Assembly (NCBI GenBank): GCA_944389985.1 | Contig: CALXON010000224.1 | Location: 1 to 5,334 of the forward strand | DNA length: 5,334 bases | Direction of reading: 5' to 3' | Source of the DNA: an uncultured Spirochaetaceae bacterium | Lineage (GTDB): Bacteria; Spirochaetota; Spirochaetia; Sphaerochaetales; Sphaerochaetaceae | Shown: positions 1-5,334 of the stretch, piece by piece | Layout: each line of letters starts with the position of its first letter | How positions within the stretch are numbered: the stretch's first letter is position 1 | Notes under the pieces: generated by a model | The model's database searches: none | Told to the model about the DNA's origin: nothing | Seen by the model: only the letters and a program-made list of their open reading frames with translations | Made by a program: the position numbers and the translations under genes

Positions 1-1
1 G

Positions 2-814
2 ACAGGTATCGGCAGGGGAACGATGTCCACAATCACAAATGTCGTGGTAGGGGAGAATGCCGGAAACAAGGCTGCTGGACTGAATCTCCTTCATGCGGTC
101 TTTGCCACAGGAGCGTTCCTCTCTCCGTTCATGGTCATCGCATTCATGGGCATAGGCTGGAGAGCGGAGCCATTGTTCATCATGGCCGTGATGATCGTCG
201 CCCTTGTGCTCGTAGCCACATCAAAGCTCTCTGCAGAGCGCAGCCACAGGGTTAAGGGAGAGTCATCAATTCCTTCTACATTCACATTCTGGATCAACAC
301 GTTCATCATGTTCTTCTATCTCTGCTGTGAGGCTTCAATGATGGGATGGCTCGTGACCTATTTCAGGGCTCTGGGCTATGATGCGGCGTTCTCCACACTC
401 ATGCAGTCACTTCTCTGGATCATGATGCTTGTGGGCCGTCTTGTATGTGCCCTCATAGCGAACAAGGTGAACAAGAACAGGCTGATCCTCCTTCTCGGAT
501 CATGTCTCCTTCTCTTCTTCGTGCTCCTCATATCTCCGGTTCCTCCTGTTCTCAAGGTCATCGCTGTGCTCGGATCAGGTCTTTCAATGAGCGGCATCTA
601 TCCGACGACACTCTCGACGATGGACAGATCCTACAACAGCTCGACATCAGCTACGGGCATCTGCATCGGAACAGCATCGATCGGAGCTATAATCATGCCA
701 GTGATCATCGGTCATACAGCGGACGCGGTGAGTGTCATGGCAGGTTTCTCCACCATAGGAGTCCCTGTGGCCATCATGGTGATCCTCATGATGATGAAGG
801 CCCTGAGAAAATAA
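2..814 (+). CDS. MFS permease, C-terminal part (5' end cut by window edge)
   Basis: This is a major facilitator superfamily transporter of the inner membrane, most like the FucP-type sugar permeases; the substrate cannot be read from sequence. The frame is open from base 2, and the ATG at 23 is internal: the residues just before it (TGIGRGT) continue a transmembrane segment, so the true start lies to the left. Numbering from that Met, I see about eight hydrophobic segments: 21-42, 50-67, 87-114, 124-147, 153-170, 176-200, 211-236 and 239-260. A hydrophilic central loop lies at 68-86 (SAERSHRVKGE), separating the two six-helix halves. Glu103 followed by W109 and Y113 in the helix after the loop, the GRLVCALIANKVNKNR stretch at 138-153 (like MFS motif A), and GSGLSMSGIYPT at 184-195 all fit this family. 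No terminator follows the stop. Family call is firm; FucP-like placement is inference. Confidence 0.85.
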   Translation, partial: TGIGRGTMSTITNVVVGENAGNKAAGLNLLHAVFATGAFLSPFMVIAFMGIGWRAEPLFIMAVMIVALVLVATSKLSAERSHRVKGESSIPSTFTFWINTFIMFFYLCCEASMMGWLVTYFRALGYDAAFSTLMQSLLWIMMLVGRLVCALIANKVNKNRLILLLGSCLLLFFVLLISPVPPVLKVIAVLGSGLSMSGIYPTTLSTMDRSYNSSTSATGICIGTASIGAIIMPVIIGHTADAVSVMAGFSTIGVPVAIMVILMMMKALRK

Positions 815-837
815 GGCAATCTTCACAATACCGGACA

Positions 838-909
838 CATGTAACATGAATACCTGTATACAGTGTTCGATTATTCATTTTACCGGTTGGTACCGGTCAC
901 GTTAGTGAC
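838..909. promoter_or_regulatory. Palindrome-rich region upstream of the decarboxylase gene
   Basis: The gap between the MFS permease and the decarboxylase subunit holds several short symmetrical elements. These are CATGT-A-ACATG (838-848), the perfect 10-bp palindrome CTGTATACAG (854-863), two copies of TACCGGT at 881-887 and 891-897 spaced exactly ten bases apart, and GTCAC-GTTA-GTGAC (896-909). The ACCGGT copies can also pair with each other as a 6-bp stem, which would compete with the GTCAC hairpin because they share two bases. No run of T follows, so this is not an intrinsic terminator. I could not pick a convincing -35/-10 pair; TTCACA at 822-827 is the best -35-like hexamer but lacks a good partner. 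An operator role is inference. Confidence 0.3.
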
Positions 910-941
910 AAGCTGTGGAGATTGCAGGTAGAATCATCAAT

Positions 942-2042
942 ATGAACACCGACTTGGTATATAACATTATCATGATTGTTGTCGGTCTTATACTTATCTA
1001 CCTTGCAATCCGCAAGGAGATGGAGCCGACACTTCTTCTGCCCATGGGTTTCGGTGCGATTCTCGTCAACATCCCTGGTTCCGTGATGCTCCAGGATAAC
1101 GCCATACTCCAGTGGCTGTACAATGTTGGTATCGAGAGCGCAGAGGCATTCCCTCTTCTTCTCTTCATTGGAATCGGAGCAATGATCGATTTCGGTCCGC
1201 TTATCTCAAAGCCATGGCTGATCTTCATCGGTGCGGCAGGCCAGGGTGGTATCTTCATCTCCATGATCATAGCATCCCTTCTCGGCTTCCCTCTCAATGA
1301 TGCCGCTTCAATCGGTATCATCGGAGCTGCAGACGGTCCTACAGCCATCCTTGTCTCACAGCGCCTGAACTCACAGTACATAGCACCGATCCTCATTGTC
1401 GCTTACTGCTATATGGCTCTCGTTCCCATGATCCAGCCAGTCGTGCTCAAGGCGACAACGACCAAGAAGGAAAGGGCGATCCAGATGCACTACACAGCTG
1501 CATCAGTGTCCAAGACAACAAGAATCATCTTCCCGATCGTCACTACAATCGTCTGTGCTCTTCTTGCTCCGGATTCAGCAGCTCTTGTAGGTATGCTCAT
1601 GTTCGGTAACCTGCTCCGCGAGTGCGGTGTTCTCGACAGCCTCTCACGCGCAGCTCAGGACATGCTCTCACCGCTCATCACACTGCTTCTCGGACTTGCC
1701 ATCTCTCCGATGATGTCCGGACCGGCTCTCCTGCAGCCTGAGACACTCATGATCATGGCATTCGGACTTGTCGCGTTCATCTTCGACACAGCATGCGGTG
1801 TTGTATTCCTCAAGATAGTCAACATCTTCCTGCCCAAGGAGAAGAAGATCAATCCGCTTATCGGAGGCGCCGGAATCTCAGCATTCCCGATGTCTTCCCG
1901 TGTTGTCCAGAAGGTCGGTATCGAGGCCAACAAGCAGAATCACCTGCTTCCGTTCGCTCTTGGTGCCAATGTATCCGGACAGATCGCATCCGTTCTCGCC
2001 GGAGGACTCCTCCTTTCGGAGCTTCTCCCGATATTCGGCTAA
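942..2042 (+). CDS. oadB: Sodium ion-translocating decarboxylase, beta subunit (OadB/GcdB/MmdB family)
   Basis: This is the integral membrane subunit that, in known complexes, decarboxylates carboxybiotin and exports Na+. The symbol is used at family level only; the substrate (oxaloacetate, glutaconyl-CoA, methylmalonyl-CoA or other) is unknown. The protein has 366 residues, close to the shorter GcdB/MmdB members. About ten hydrophobic segments span residues 5-365. GIIGAADGPTAI at 125-136 contains Asp131, matching the essential aspartate of the family (Asp203 in Klebsiella OadB). FGNLLRECGV (221-230), GAGISAFPMSSRVVQKVG (309-326) and GANVSGQIASV (341-351) are further family blocks. I chose ATG 942, with an AGG-containing site at 926-928, over the in-frame GTG at 915, which adds nine residues and has no ribosome site. 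The next gene starts 12 bases after the stop. No alpha or biotin subunit is nearby. Confidence 0.93.
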   Translation: MNTDLVYNIIMIVVGLILIYLAIRKEMEPTLLLPMGFGAILVNIPGSVMLQDNAILQWLYNVGIESAEAFPLLLFIGIGAMIDFGPLISKPWLIFIGAAGQGGIFISMIIASLLGFPLNDAASIGIIGAADGPTAILVSQRLNSQYIAPILIVAYCYMALVPMIQPVVLKATTTKKERAIQMHYTAASVSKTTRIIFPIVTTIVCALLAPDSAALVGMLMFGNLLRECGVLDSLSRAAQDMLSPLITLLLGLAISPMMSGPALLQPETLMIMAFGLVAFIFDTACGVVFLKIVNIFLPKEKKINPLIGGAGISAFPMSSRVVQKVGIEANKQNHLLPFALGANVSGQIASVLAGGLLLSELLPIFG

Positions 2043-2048
2043 GGAGGT
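2041..2048 (+). promoter_or_regulatory. Strong ribosome binding site of the 44-residue gene
   Basis: AAGGAGGT lies six bases before the ATG at 2055 and overlaps the TAA stop of the decarboxylase gene. Ribosomes ending the upstream gene would sit directly on it, so the two products are probably translationally coupled. This site is the main reason to accept such a short reading frame as a gene. Confidence 0.85.
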
Positions 2049-2054
2049 ACTGAT

Positions 2055-2189
2055 ATGGCAGAACCAAATGTATTCGTACTTGCATTCTCCAGCTGGGGAC
2101 TTCTCGCAGGTGCGCTTGGCATACTCTTCGTAGCTCTTCTGATCCTTAACAAGGTCACAGGAAAGAAGAAGGATAAGGACAACCAGTAA
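2055..2189 (+). CDS. 44-residue single-helix membrane protein, OadG-like small subunit
   Basis: This short gene encodes MAEPNVFVLAFSSWG, then a hydrophobic helix (about residues 6-32, ending FVALLILN), then a strongly basic, charged tail KVTGKKKDKDNQ. The plan, a short N-terminus, one membrane helix and a charged cytoplasmic tail, matches the N-terminal part of OadG/MmdD-type subunits of Na+ decarboxylases. It also matches the very short proteins annotated as OadG-related small transporter subunits. OadG itself is usually about 80 residues and has a longer tail that contacts the alpha subunit and binds Zn2+. Here there is no His-bearing tail at all. It follows the beta subunit at once with a near-perfect ribosome site, and a terminator follows. 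A role in stabilising the beta subunit is inference from position and shape; existence as a gene is well supported. Confidence 0.82.
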   Translation: MAEPNVFVLAFSSWGLLAGALGILFVALLILNKVTGKKKDKDNQ

Positions 2190-2202
2190 GGTATAATACC
2201 TT
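2188..2202. promoter_or_regulatory. 15-bp palindrome centred on a TATAAT box
   Basis: AAGGTAT-A-ATACCTT has seven-base perfect arms around a single base and contains TATAAT at 2192-2197, a perfect -10 hexamer. It starts inside the stop codon of the small gene. No recognisable -35 lies 16-18 bases upstream, so it would be a weak or activator-dependent promoter, or only an operator. RNA starting near 2204 would pass through the terminator at 2216-2246 before reaching the acetyltransferase. Promoter function is inference. Confidence 0.3.
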
Positions 2203-2215
2203 TTCGATAAGAAGG

Positions 2216-2246
2216 CTCCTCTGTTCAGGCAGGGGAGTTTTTGTTT
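2216..2246 (+). terminator. Intrinsic terminator after the decarboxylase operon
   Basis: CTCCTCTG (2216-2223) pairs with CAGGGGAG (2230-2237) in an eight-pair stem that includes one G-U. The loop is TTCAGG, and TTTTTGTTT follows at once. Flanking A-T and G-U pairs can lengthen the stem to about 2212-2241. It ends the unit formed by the decarboxylase subunit and the 44-residue gene. Confidence 0.88.
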
Positions 2247-2251
2247 ATAGT
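2224..2251 (+). promoter_or_regulatory. Possible promoter of the acetyltransferase gene (leaderless)
   Basis: TATAGT at 2246-2251 is a five-of-six match to the -10 consensus. It lies 16 bases after a weak -35, TTCAGG (2224-2229), inside the terminator loop. Transcription would begin about seven bases later, at or next to the ATG at 2258, leaving no room for a ribosome site. This agrees with the lack of any AGGAGG-like sequence in the ten bases before that start. The arrangement is inference from hexamer match and spacing. Confidence 0.35.
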
Positions 2252-2257
2252 CATTTC

Positions 2258-2749
2258 ATGGAGATAAGAAAGGCAGTCCCCGGTGACATTCCCCGCATCT
2301 TGACCATCTATGATGATGCCAGAGCCTTCATGCGGAGAAGCGGCAACATGAATCAGTGGATTAACGGCTATCCGTCGGAGGATGTTCTGAGGGAAGATAC
2401 AGCGGCAGGAAATCTCTATGTCGTGTCTGATGAAGAGCTGATCACGGGTGTGTTCTTCTTCTCTGTCATGGATGATCCGACATACCATGTGATAGACGGA
2501 GCCTGGTCCTCAGACATGGAGTACGGGGTGATACACAGGATAGCGAGAACGGAAGGCTGTCATGATCTTCTGCATACAGCTCTCTCATTCGCATCCGGAT
2601 ATACGGACTACATAAGAATCGACACTCATAAGGACAACATCCCCATGCAGAGAGCTCTTGAGCGTGAGGGCTTCAGGCATTGTGGCAAGATCTGGATAGC
2701 GGACGGATCGGAACGGATCGCCTTTGACCGTCTTTGTTACAGAGACTGA
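2258..2749 (+). CDS. GNAT family N-acetyltransferase
   Basis: This is a cytoplasmic acetyltransferase of 163 residues, transferring acetyl from acetyl-CoA to an amine; the acceptor is unknown. MEIRKAVPGDIPRILTIYDDARAFM (1-25) is a standard GNAT first strand and helix, which fixes the start despite the missing ribosome site. QWINGYPSEDVLREDTAAGNLYVV (33-56) and YGVIHRIARTEG (89-100) match a subfamily common in anaerobes. The acetyl-CoA loop after HRIA usually reads as a glycine-rich R/Q-x-x-G-x-G/A; here it is ARTEGCHDLL with one glycine, a divergent form. DNIPMQRALEREGFRHCGKI (126-145) is the usual C-terminal block, with Asn127 and Gly138-Phe139. It stands alone between a terminator and a separate promoter region, with no terminator of its own visible. 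Family firm, substrate unknown. Confidence 0.9.
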   Translation: MEIRKAVPGDIPRILTIYDDARAFMRRSGNMNQWINGYPSEDVLREDTAAGNLYVVSDEELITGVFFFSVMDDPTYHVIDGAWSSDMEYGVIHRIARTEGCHDLLHTALSFASGYTDYIRIDTHKDNIPMQRALEREGFRHCGKIWIADGSERIAFDRLCYRD

Positions 2750-2772
2750 ATATGTAGTTTGGATGTACCTGA

Positions 2773-2807
2773 TTGACCATATGTCTGATGGAAAGTAATA
2801 TCCATCA
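2773..2807 (+). promoter_or_regulatory. Promoter candidate with overlapping inverted repeat, ABC operon
   Basis: TTGACC (2773-2778, five of six) and TAATAT (2796-2801, four of six) are separated by 17 bases, the ideal spacing. An inverted repeat, TGATGGA (2786-2792) and TCCATCA (2801-2807), brackets the -10 box, so a protein bound there would block RNA polymerase. No T-run follows, so it is not a terminator for the upstream acetyltransferase. Transcription would start near 2808, giving a leader of about 117 bases. Promoter and operator roles are inferred from pattern. Confidence 0.45.
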
Positions 2808-2810
2808 AAC

Positions 2811-2853
2811 GGGGACGTTCCACGTCTTCCGGCAGACTCATACTGTTCAGTAT
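2811..2853 (+). promoter_or_regulatory. Two hairpins in the leader of the ABC operon
   Basis: GGGGACGT (2811-2818) can pair with ACGTCTTC (2822-2829) around a three-base loop, using two G-U pairs. Next comes ATACTG-TT-CAGTAT (2840-2853), an interrupted palindrome with six-base arms. Neither is followed by a T-run. Two-base loops are poor in RNA, so the second is more likely a DNA operator than an RNA hairpin. I recognise no known riboswitch class. Confidence 0.25.
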
Positions 2854-2911
2854 ATCAATTCAGGGTACTGGAATACGCCAATGCACGGCTGTCTGTTCTG
2901 TCTTTTCCGAT

Positions 2912-2917
2912 AGGAGG
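2912..2917 (+). promoter_or_regulatory. Ribosome binding site deciding the ABC start
   Basis: AGGAGG lies seven bases before ATG 2925. Another ATG at 2921 is closer but in a different frame and meets a stop after seven codons, so 2925 is the start. Confidence 0.85.
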
Positions 2918-2924
2918 ATCATGT

Positions 2925-4658
2925 ATGGTCAGAGTACTGCTTAAACGTGTCAGAGAGTACAAGAAATATGCATTCATAACACCTCTTTTCATGATCGGGG
3001 AGGTTGCTCTTGAGGTTCTCATACCGACTCTGATGGCACTCGTCATAGATAACGGTGTGGCCTATAACGATATGCCGTACATAATCCGCATGAGTGTGCT
3101 TCTCGTGCTTTCCGCGATGTTCTCGCTGATGTTCGGCATGCTCGGAGCATGGAGCGCATCCAAGGCATCTGCGGGGTTCGCATCGAACATCAGAGAGGAT
3201 GAGTACCGCAGGATCATGAAGTTCTCGTTCGCCGATGTGGACAAGTTCTCGACGCCGTCGCTCATAACGAGGATGACCACCGATGTGCAGAACGTACAGC
3301 AGTCATTCCAGATGCTCATAAGGATCTGTGTGCGTTCCCCCATCATGTTCATATTCGCCATCATAATGGTCTATCACAACGGAGGTACGCTCTCACTTGT
3401 ATTCGCAGTCGCGATTCCTGTTGTCATTGTCGCGATAGCGCTTCTCCTGACGAAGACACATGCCGCATTCACCAGCGCGTTCCGCGGCTATGATACATTC
3501 AACAGGGTAGTGCAGGAGAACCTCAACGGAATAAGGACCGTGAAGGCATACGTCAGGGAGGAAGAAGAACAGGGTAAGTTCGATGAGGCGAGTGAGATCA
3601 TAAGGCGCAACTTCAAGATAGGTCAGAAGATAATGGCCCTTATGGGACCGACGATGATGAGTGTCACATTCGCTGTCATGATCGTGCTCTCCTATCTCGG
3701 AGCGAAGTACATCAACACAGGGCACATGGAGACCGGAGAGCTCATGTCCATATATACATATACCGGACAGATACTCTCATCCCTTGTCATGACAGGCATG
3801 GTGATCGTCATGCTCGCAGTCTCATATGCGTCAATGCAGAGGATTGCTGAGGTACTGACGACAGAGCCCTCGATGGATGTCAACGAGAACGGACTGAAGG
3901 ATGTTCCTGACGGATCTGTCCGCTTCAAGGATGTCTCATTCGGCTATGGAAAGGATTCAAGCGTCCTCTCGGATGTGAACTTCACCATCAACAGCGGTGA
4001 CATGATAGGAATACTCGGAACGACAGGTTCCGGAAAGACATCACTTGTGTCGCTGATCGCAAGGCTGTATGACGTATCCTCCGGATCTGTGGAGGTCGGA
4101 GGCCATGATGTGAGGGAGTACAACCTCGAGGCACTCCGTGAGCAGGTCGCGATGGTACTTCAGAAGAACACTCTCTTCTCAGGAACTGTCGAGAGCAATC
4201 TCAGATGGGGAAATCCTGACGCGGCGATGGAGGAGATGAAATGGGCAATGGACGTCTCCGCGGTCTCGACATTCATCACTCCGGATGAGAAGGGACTTTC
4301 CGGACGTGTCGAGCAGGGAGGTACGAACTTCTCGGGAGGACAGAGGCAGAGACTCTGTATCGCGAGAGCTCTTCTCAAGAGGCCTAAAATCCTCATCATG
4401 GATGATTCGACATCGGCTGTGGATACAGCAACTGATGCGTCCATCCGTCAGGCACTCAGGAATGATGTGAAGGGTCTGACGAAAATCATAATCAGCCAGA
4501 GACTCTCATCGGTGATGGATGCCGACATGATCCTGATGATGGACAACGGACGGATCGCGGATGCAGGAACCCATGAAGAGCTTCTTTCACGCAATGAGGC
4601 GTACAGGGACCTTTATGAGACACAGACGAGAGGAGGTGATGAAGATGCCAAGAATTAA
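2925..4658 (+). CDS. ABC exporter half-transporter with degenerate ATP site (TM287-like)
   Basis: This is a membrane-fused ABC exporter half of 577 residues, the usual length. Six membrane segments lie at about 15-42, 51-78, 128-150, 155-177, 237-262 and 274-305. The nucleotide-binding domain covers 331-566: A-loop Tyr341, Walker A GTTGSGKT (365-372), Q-loop Gln413, signature FSGGQRQRL (469-477), Walker B ILIMDD (489-494), D-loop SAVD (497-500). The residue after the Walker B aspartate is Asp494 instead of the catalytic glutamate, and the switch histidine is Gln525 (ISQRLSS). These two changes mark the degenerate-site partner of heterodimeric exporters such as TM287/288. The next gene overlaps by 14 bases and is the expected partner. 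Such pumps usually export hydrophobic compounds or peptides; the substrate here is unknown. It has its own promoter candidate upstream. Confidence 0.95.
   Translation: MVRVLLKRVREYKKYAFITPLFMIGEVALEVLIPTLMALVIDNGVAYNDMPYIIRMSVLLVLSAMFSLMFGMLGAWSASKASAGFASNIREDEYRRIMKFSFADVDKFSTPSLITRMTTDVQNVQQSFQMLIRICVRSPIMFIFAIIMVYHNGGTLSLVFAVAIPVVIVAIALLLTKTHAAFTSAFRGYDTFNRVVQENLNGIRTVKAYVREEEEQGKFDEASEIIRRNFKIGQKIMALMGPTMMSVTFAVMIVLSYLGAKYINTGHMETGELMSIYTYTGQILSSLVMTGMVIVMLAVSYASMQRIAEVLTTEPSMDVNENGLKDVPDGSVRFKDVSFGYGKDSSVLSDVNFTINSGDMIGILGTTGSGKTSLVSLIARLYDVSSGSVEVGGHDVREYNLEALREQVAMVLQKNTLFSGTVESNLRWGNPDAAMEEMKWAMDVSAVSTFITPDEKGLSGRVEQGGTNFSGGQRQRLCIARALLKRPKILIMDDSTSAVDTATDASIRQALRNDVKGLTKIIISQRLSSVMDADMILMMDNGRIADAGTHEELLSRNEAYRDLYETQTRGGDEDAKN
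4631..4636 (+). promoter_or_regulatory. Ribosome binding site inside the end of the first ABC gene
   Basis: AGGAGG is eight bases before ATG 4645 but only two before the in-frame ATG 4639. This favours 4645 as the start of the second half-transporter. Confidence 0.75.
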
Positions 4659-5334
4659 TCCGGGAACAAGCGGCCGCACCACGGCCAAGAATCCGGCAAA
4701 GACATTCCGCCGTGTGCTCTCGATCGTTTTCGGAGAGCACAAGCTCATGTTCGTCTTCATCGTCTGCTGCATTATGATATCAGCATTCTCGATAGTCTAC
4801 TCATCGGTATTCCTCGGTGCATTCATAGACAAGTATGTCATCCCGATCATCGGGGTGGAGGATCCTGACTGGCATCCTCTGATCATGGCACTTGTCCAGT
4901 TCGCGCTCATAGTATCAGTATCTGTGGTGTTCAACTATGTGCTCTCTCGCACGATGGTCTCACTGAGTCAGGATACGCTCTATGATATCAGGGACAAGAT
5001 GTTCCGGAAGCTTGAGTCGCTGCCGATCTCATACTTTGACCAGAACTCACATGGTATGATAATGTCACGCTTCTCAAATGATACGGACACGCTCAACCAG
5101 TTGATCTCACACTCCCTGGTGCAGCTCCTGCAGGCGATGATCACCCTTGTCATGGTGTTTGTCACCATGGTGCTGAACAGCATCCCTCTGACCATCACCG
5201 TGATCGCATTCGCCGTATTCACCGCCCTTGCCTCCGGATCGATAAGCCGGAGATCCCAGAAGCAGTTCGGTCTCCAGCAGGCGACACTCGGTGCCGTGAA
5301 CGGGTACATCGAGGAGATGATGAACGGTCAGCGT
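4645..5334 (+). CDS. ABC exporter half-transporter, partner subunit (3' end cut by window edge)
   Basis: The frame stays open to the last base, giving 230 residues of a protein expected to be near 600. It starts MPRINPGTSGRTTAKNPAKTFRRVL, the Gly/basic N-terminal extension common in the MdlB/TM288-like partner. Membrane segments lie at about 33-60, 77-100, 158-178 and 181-200. YFDQNSHGMIMSRFSNDTDTLNQLIS (130-155) is the coupling-helix region typical of this subfamily, and GYIEEMMNGQR (220-230) begins the next cytoplasmic helix. The ATP-binding domain lies beyond the window, so whether it keeps the catalytic glutamate and histidine cannot be seen. It overlaps the upstream ABC gene by 14 bases, a sign of coupled translation and joint assembly. 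An alternative start at 4639 would add two residues. Confidence 0.93.
   Translation, partial: MPRINPGTSGRTTAKNPAKTFRRVLSIVFGEHKLMFVFIVCCIMISAFSIVYSSVFLGAFIDKYVIPIIGVEDPDWHPLIMALVQFALIVSVSVVFNYVLSRTMVSLSQDTLYDIRDKMFRKLESLPISYFDQNSHGMIMSRFSNDTDTLNQLISHSLVQLLQAMITLVMVFVTMVLNSIPLTITVIAFAVFTALASGSISRRSQKQFGLQQATLGAVNGYIEEMMNGQR

Noticed and set aside
445..849. Forward 134-codon open frame inside the MFS gene
   Set aside because: It lies almost wholly within the MFS gene in another frame, and its product is rich in His, Ser and Arg with no domain; the MFS frame gives clear helices and motifs.
915..941. GTG start for the decarboxylase subunit, nine codons upstream
   Set aside because: No ribosome site precedes it, and the added VEIAGRIIN is not part of the membrane core; ATG 942 has an AGG-containing site.
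815..941. CRISPR, tRNA or small RNA in the gap before the decarboxylase gene
   Set aside because: There are no spaced long repeats, no cloverleaf or CCA-type end and no T-rich stop; only short palindromes are seen.
998..1396. Reverse-strand 132-codon frame opposite the decarboxylase gene
   Set aside because: It mirrors a strongly conserved membrane protein; the product is proline and methionine rich, a typical antisense shadow, with no ribosome site.
2786..2807. TGATGGA/TCCATCA hairpin as a terminator for the acetyltransferase
   Set aside because: The stem is short and A/T-rich, and AAAC rather than a T-run follows on the + strand; no T-run follows on the other strand either.
4980..5309. 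Reverse-strand 109-codon frame near the right edge
   Set aside because: It is antisense to the second ABC half-transporter, whose coupling-helix motif confirms the forward frame.
1..5334. Mobile element, phage or defence genes
   Set aside because: No transposase, integrase, terminal repeats or nuclease domains were seen on either strand, and all genes are transport or metabolic types.

Overview
This window is bacterial, gene-dense DNA of roughly balanced base composition, and every supported gene is on the + strand. Strong AGGAGG ribosome sites precede several genes. A beta subunit of the sodium-pumping decarboxylase family suggests an anaerobic, fermentative lifestyle. ATA isoleucine and AGA/AGG arginine codons are frequent. 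A gut-type anaerobe, for example a spirochaete or a clostridial-type Firmicute, would fit. That placement is inference; there is no rRNA or other marker here to settle it.

Layout. (1) Bases 2-814: the C-terminal two thirds of a major facilitator superfamily (MFS) permease, cut by the left edge. (2) Bases 815-941: a 127-base gap rich in short palindromes, possibly operators. (3) Bases 942-2042: the membrane beta subunit of a Na+-translocating decarboxylase, followed 12 bases later by an unlisted 44-residue single-helix protein (2055-2189) that resembles a minimal OadG-type subunit. No carboxyltransferase (alpha) or biotin-carrier gene is present. (4) Bases 2188-2251: a compact control region with a palindrome over a TATAAT box, a clear intrinsic terminator, and a possible promoter that would give a leaderless message. 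(5) Bases 2258-2749: a GNAT acetyltransferase. (6) Bases 2750-2924: a promoter candidate with an inverted repeat, then a leader of about 115 bases containing two hairpins. (7) Bases 2925-4658 and 4645 to the right edge: an overlapping pair of ABC exporter half-transporters. The first has the degenerate ATP-site residues typical of heterodimeric exporters. The second is cut by the right edge, before its nucleotide-binding domain.

How the genes work together. The decarboxylase beta subunit and the small protein form one translationally linked unit ending at the terminator. The two ABC half-transporters form a second unit and very probably assemble into one heterodimeric efflux pump. The MFS permease and the acetyltransferase have no evident functional tie to either. 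The most interesting point is the beta subunit paired with a very small membrane partner and no local catalytic subunits.
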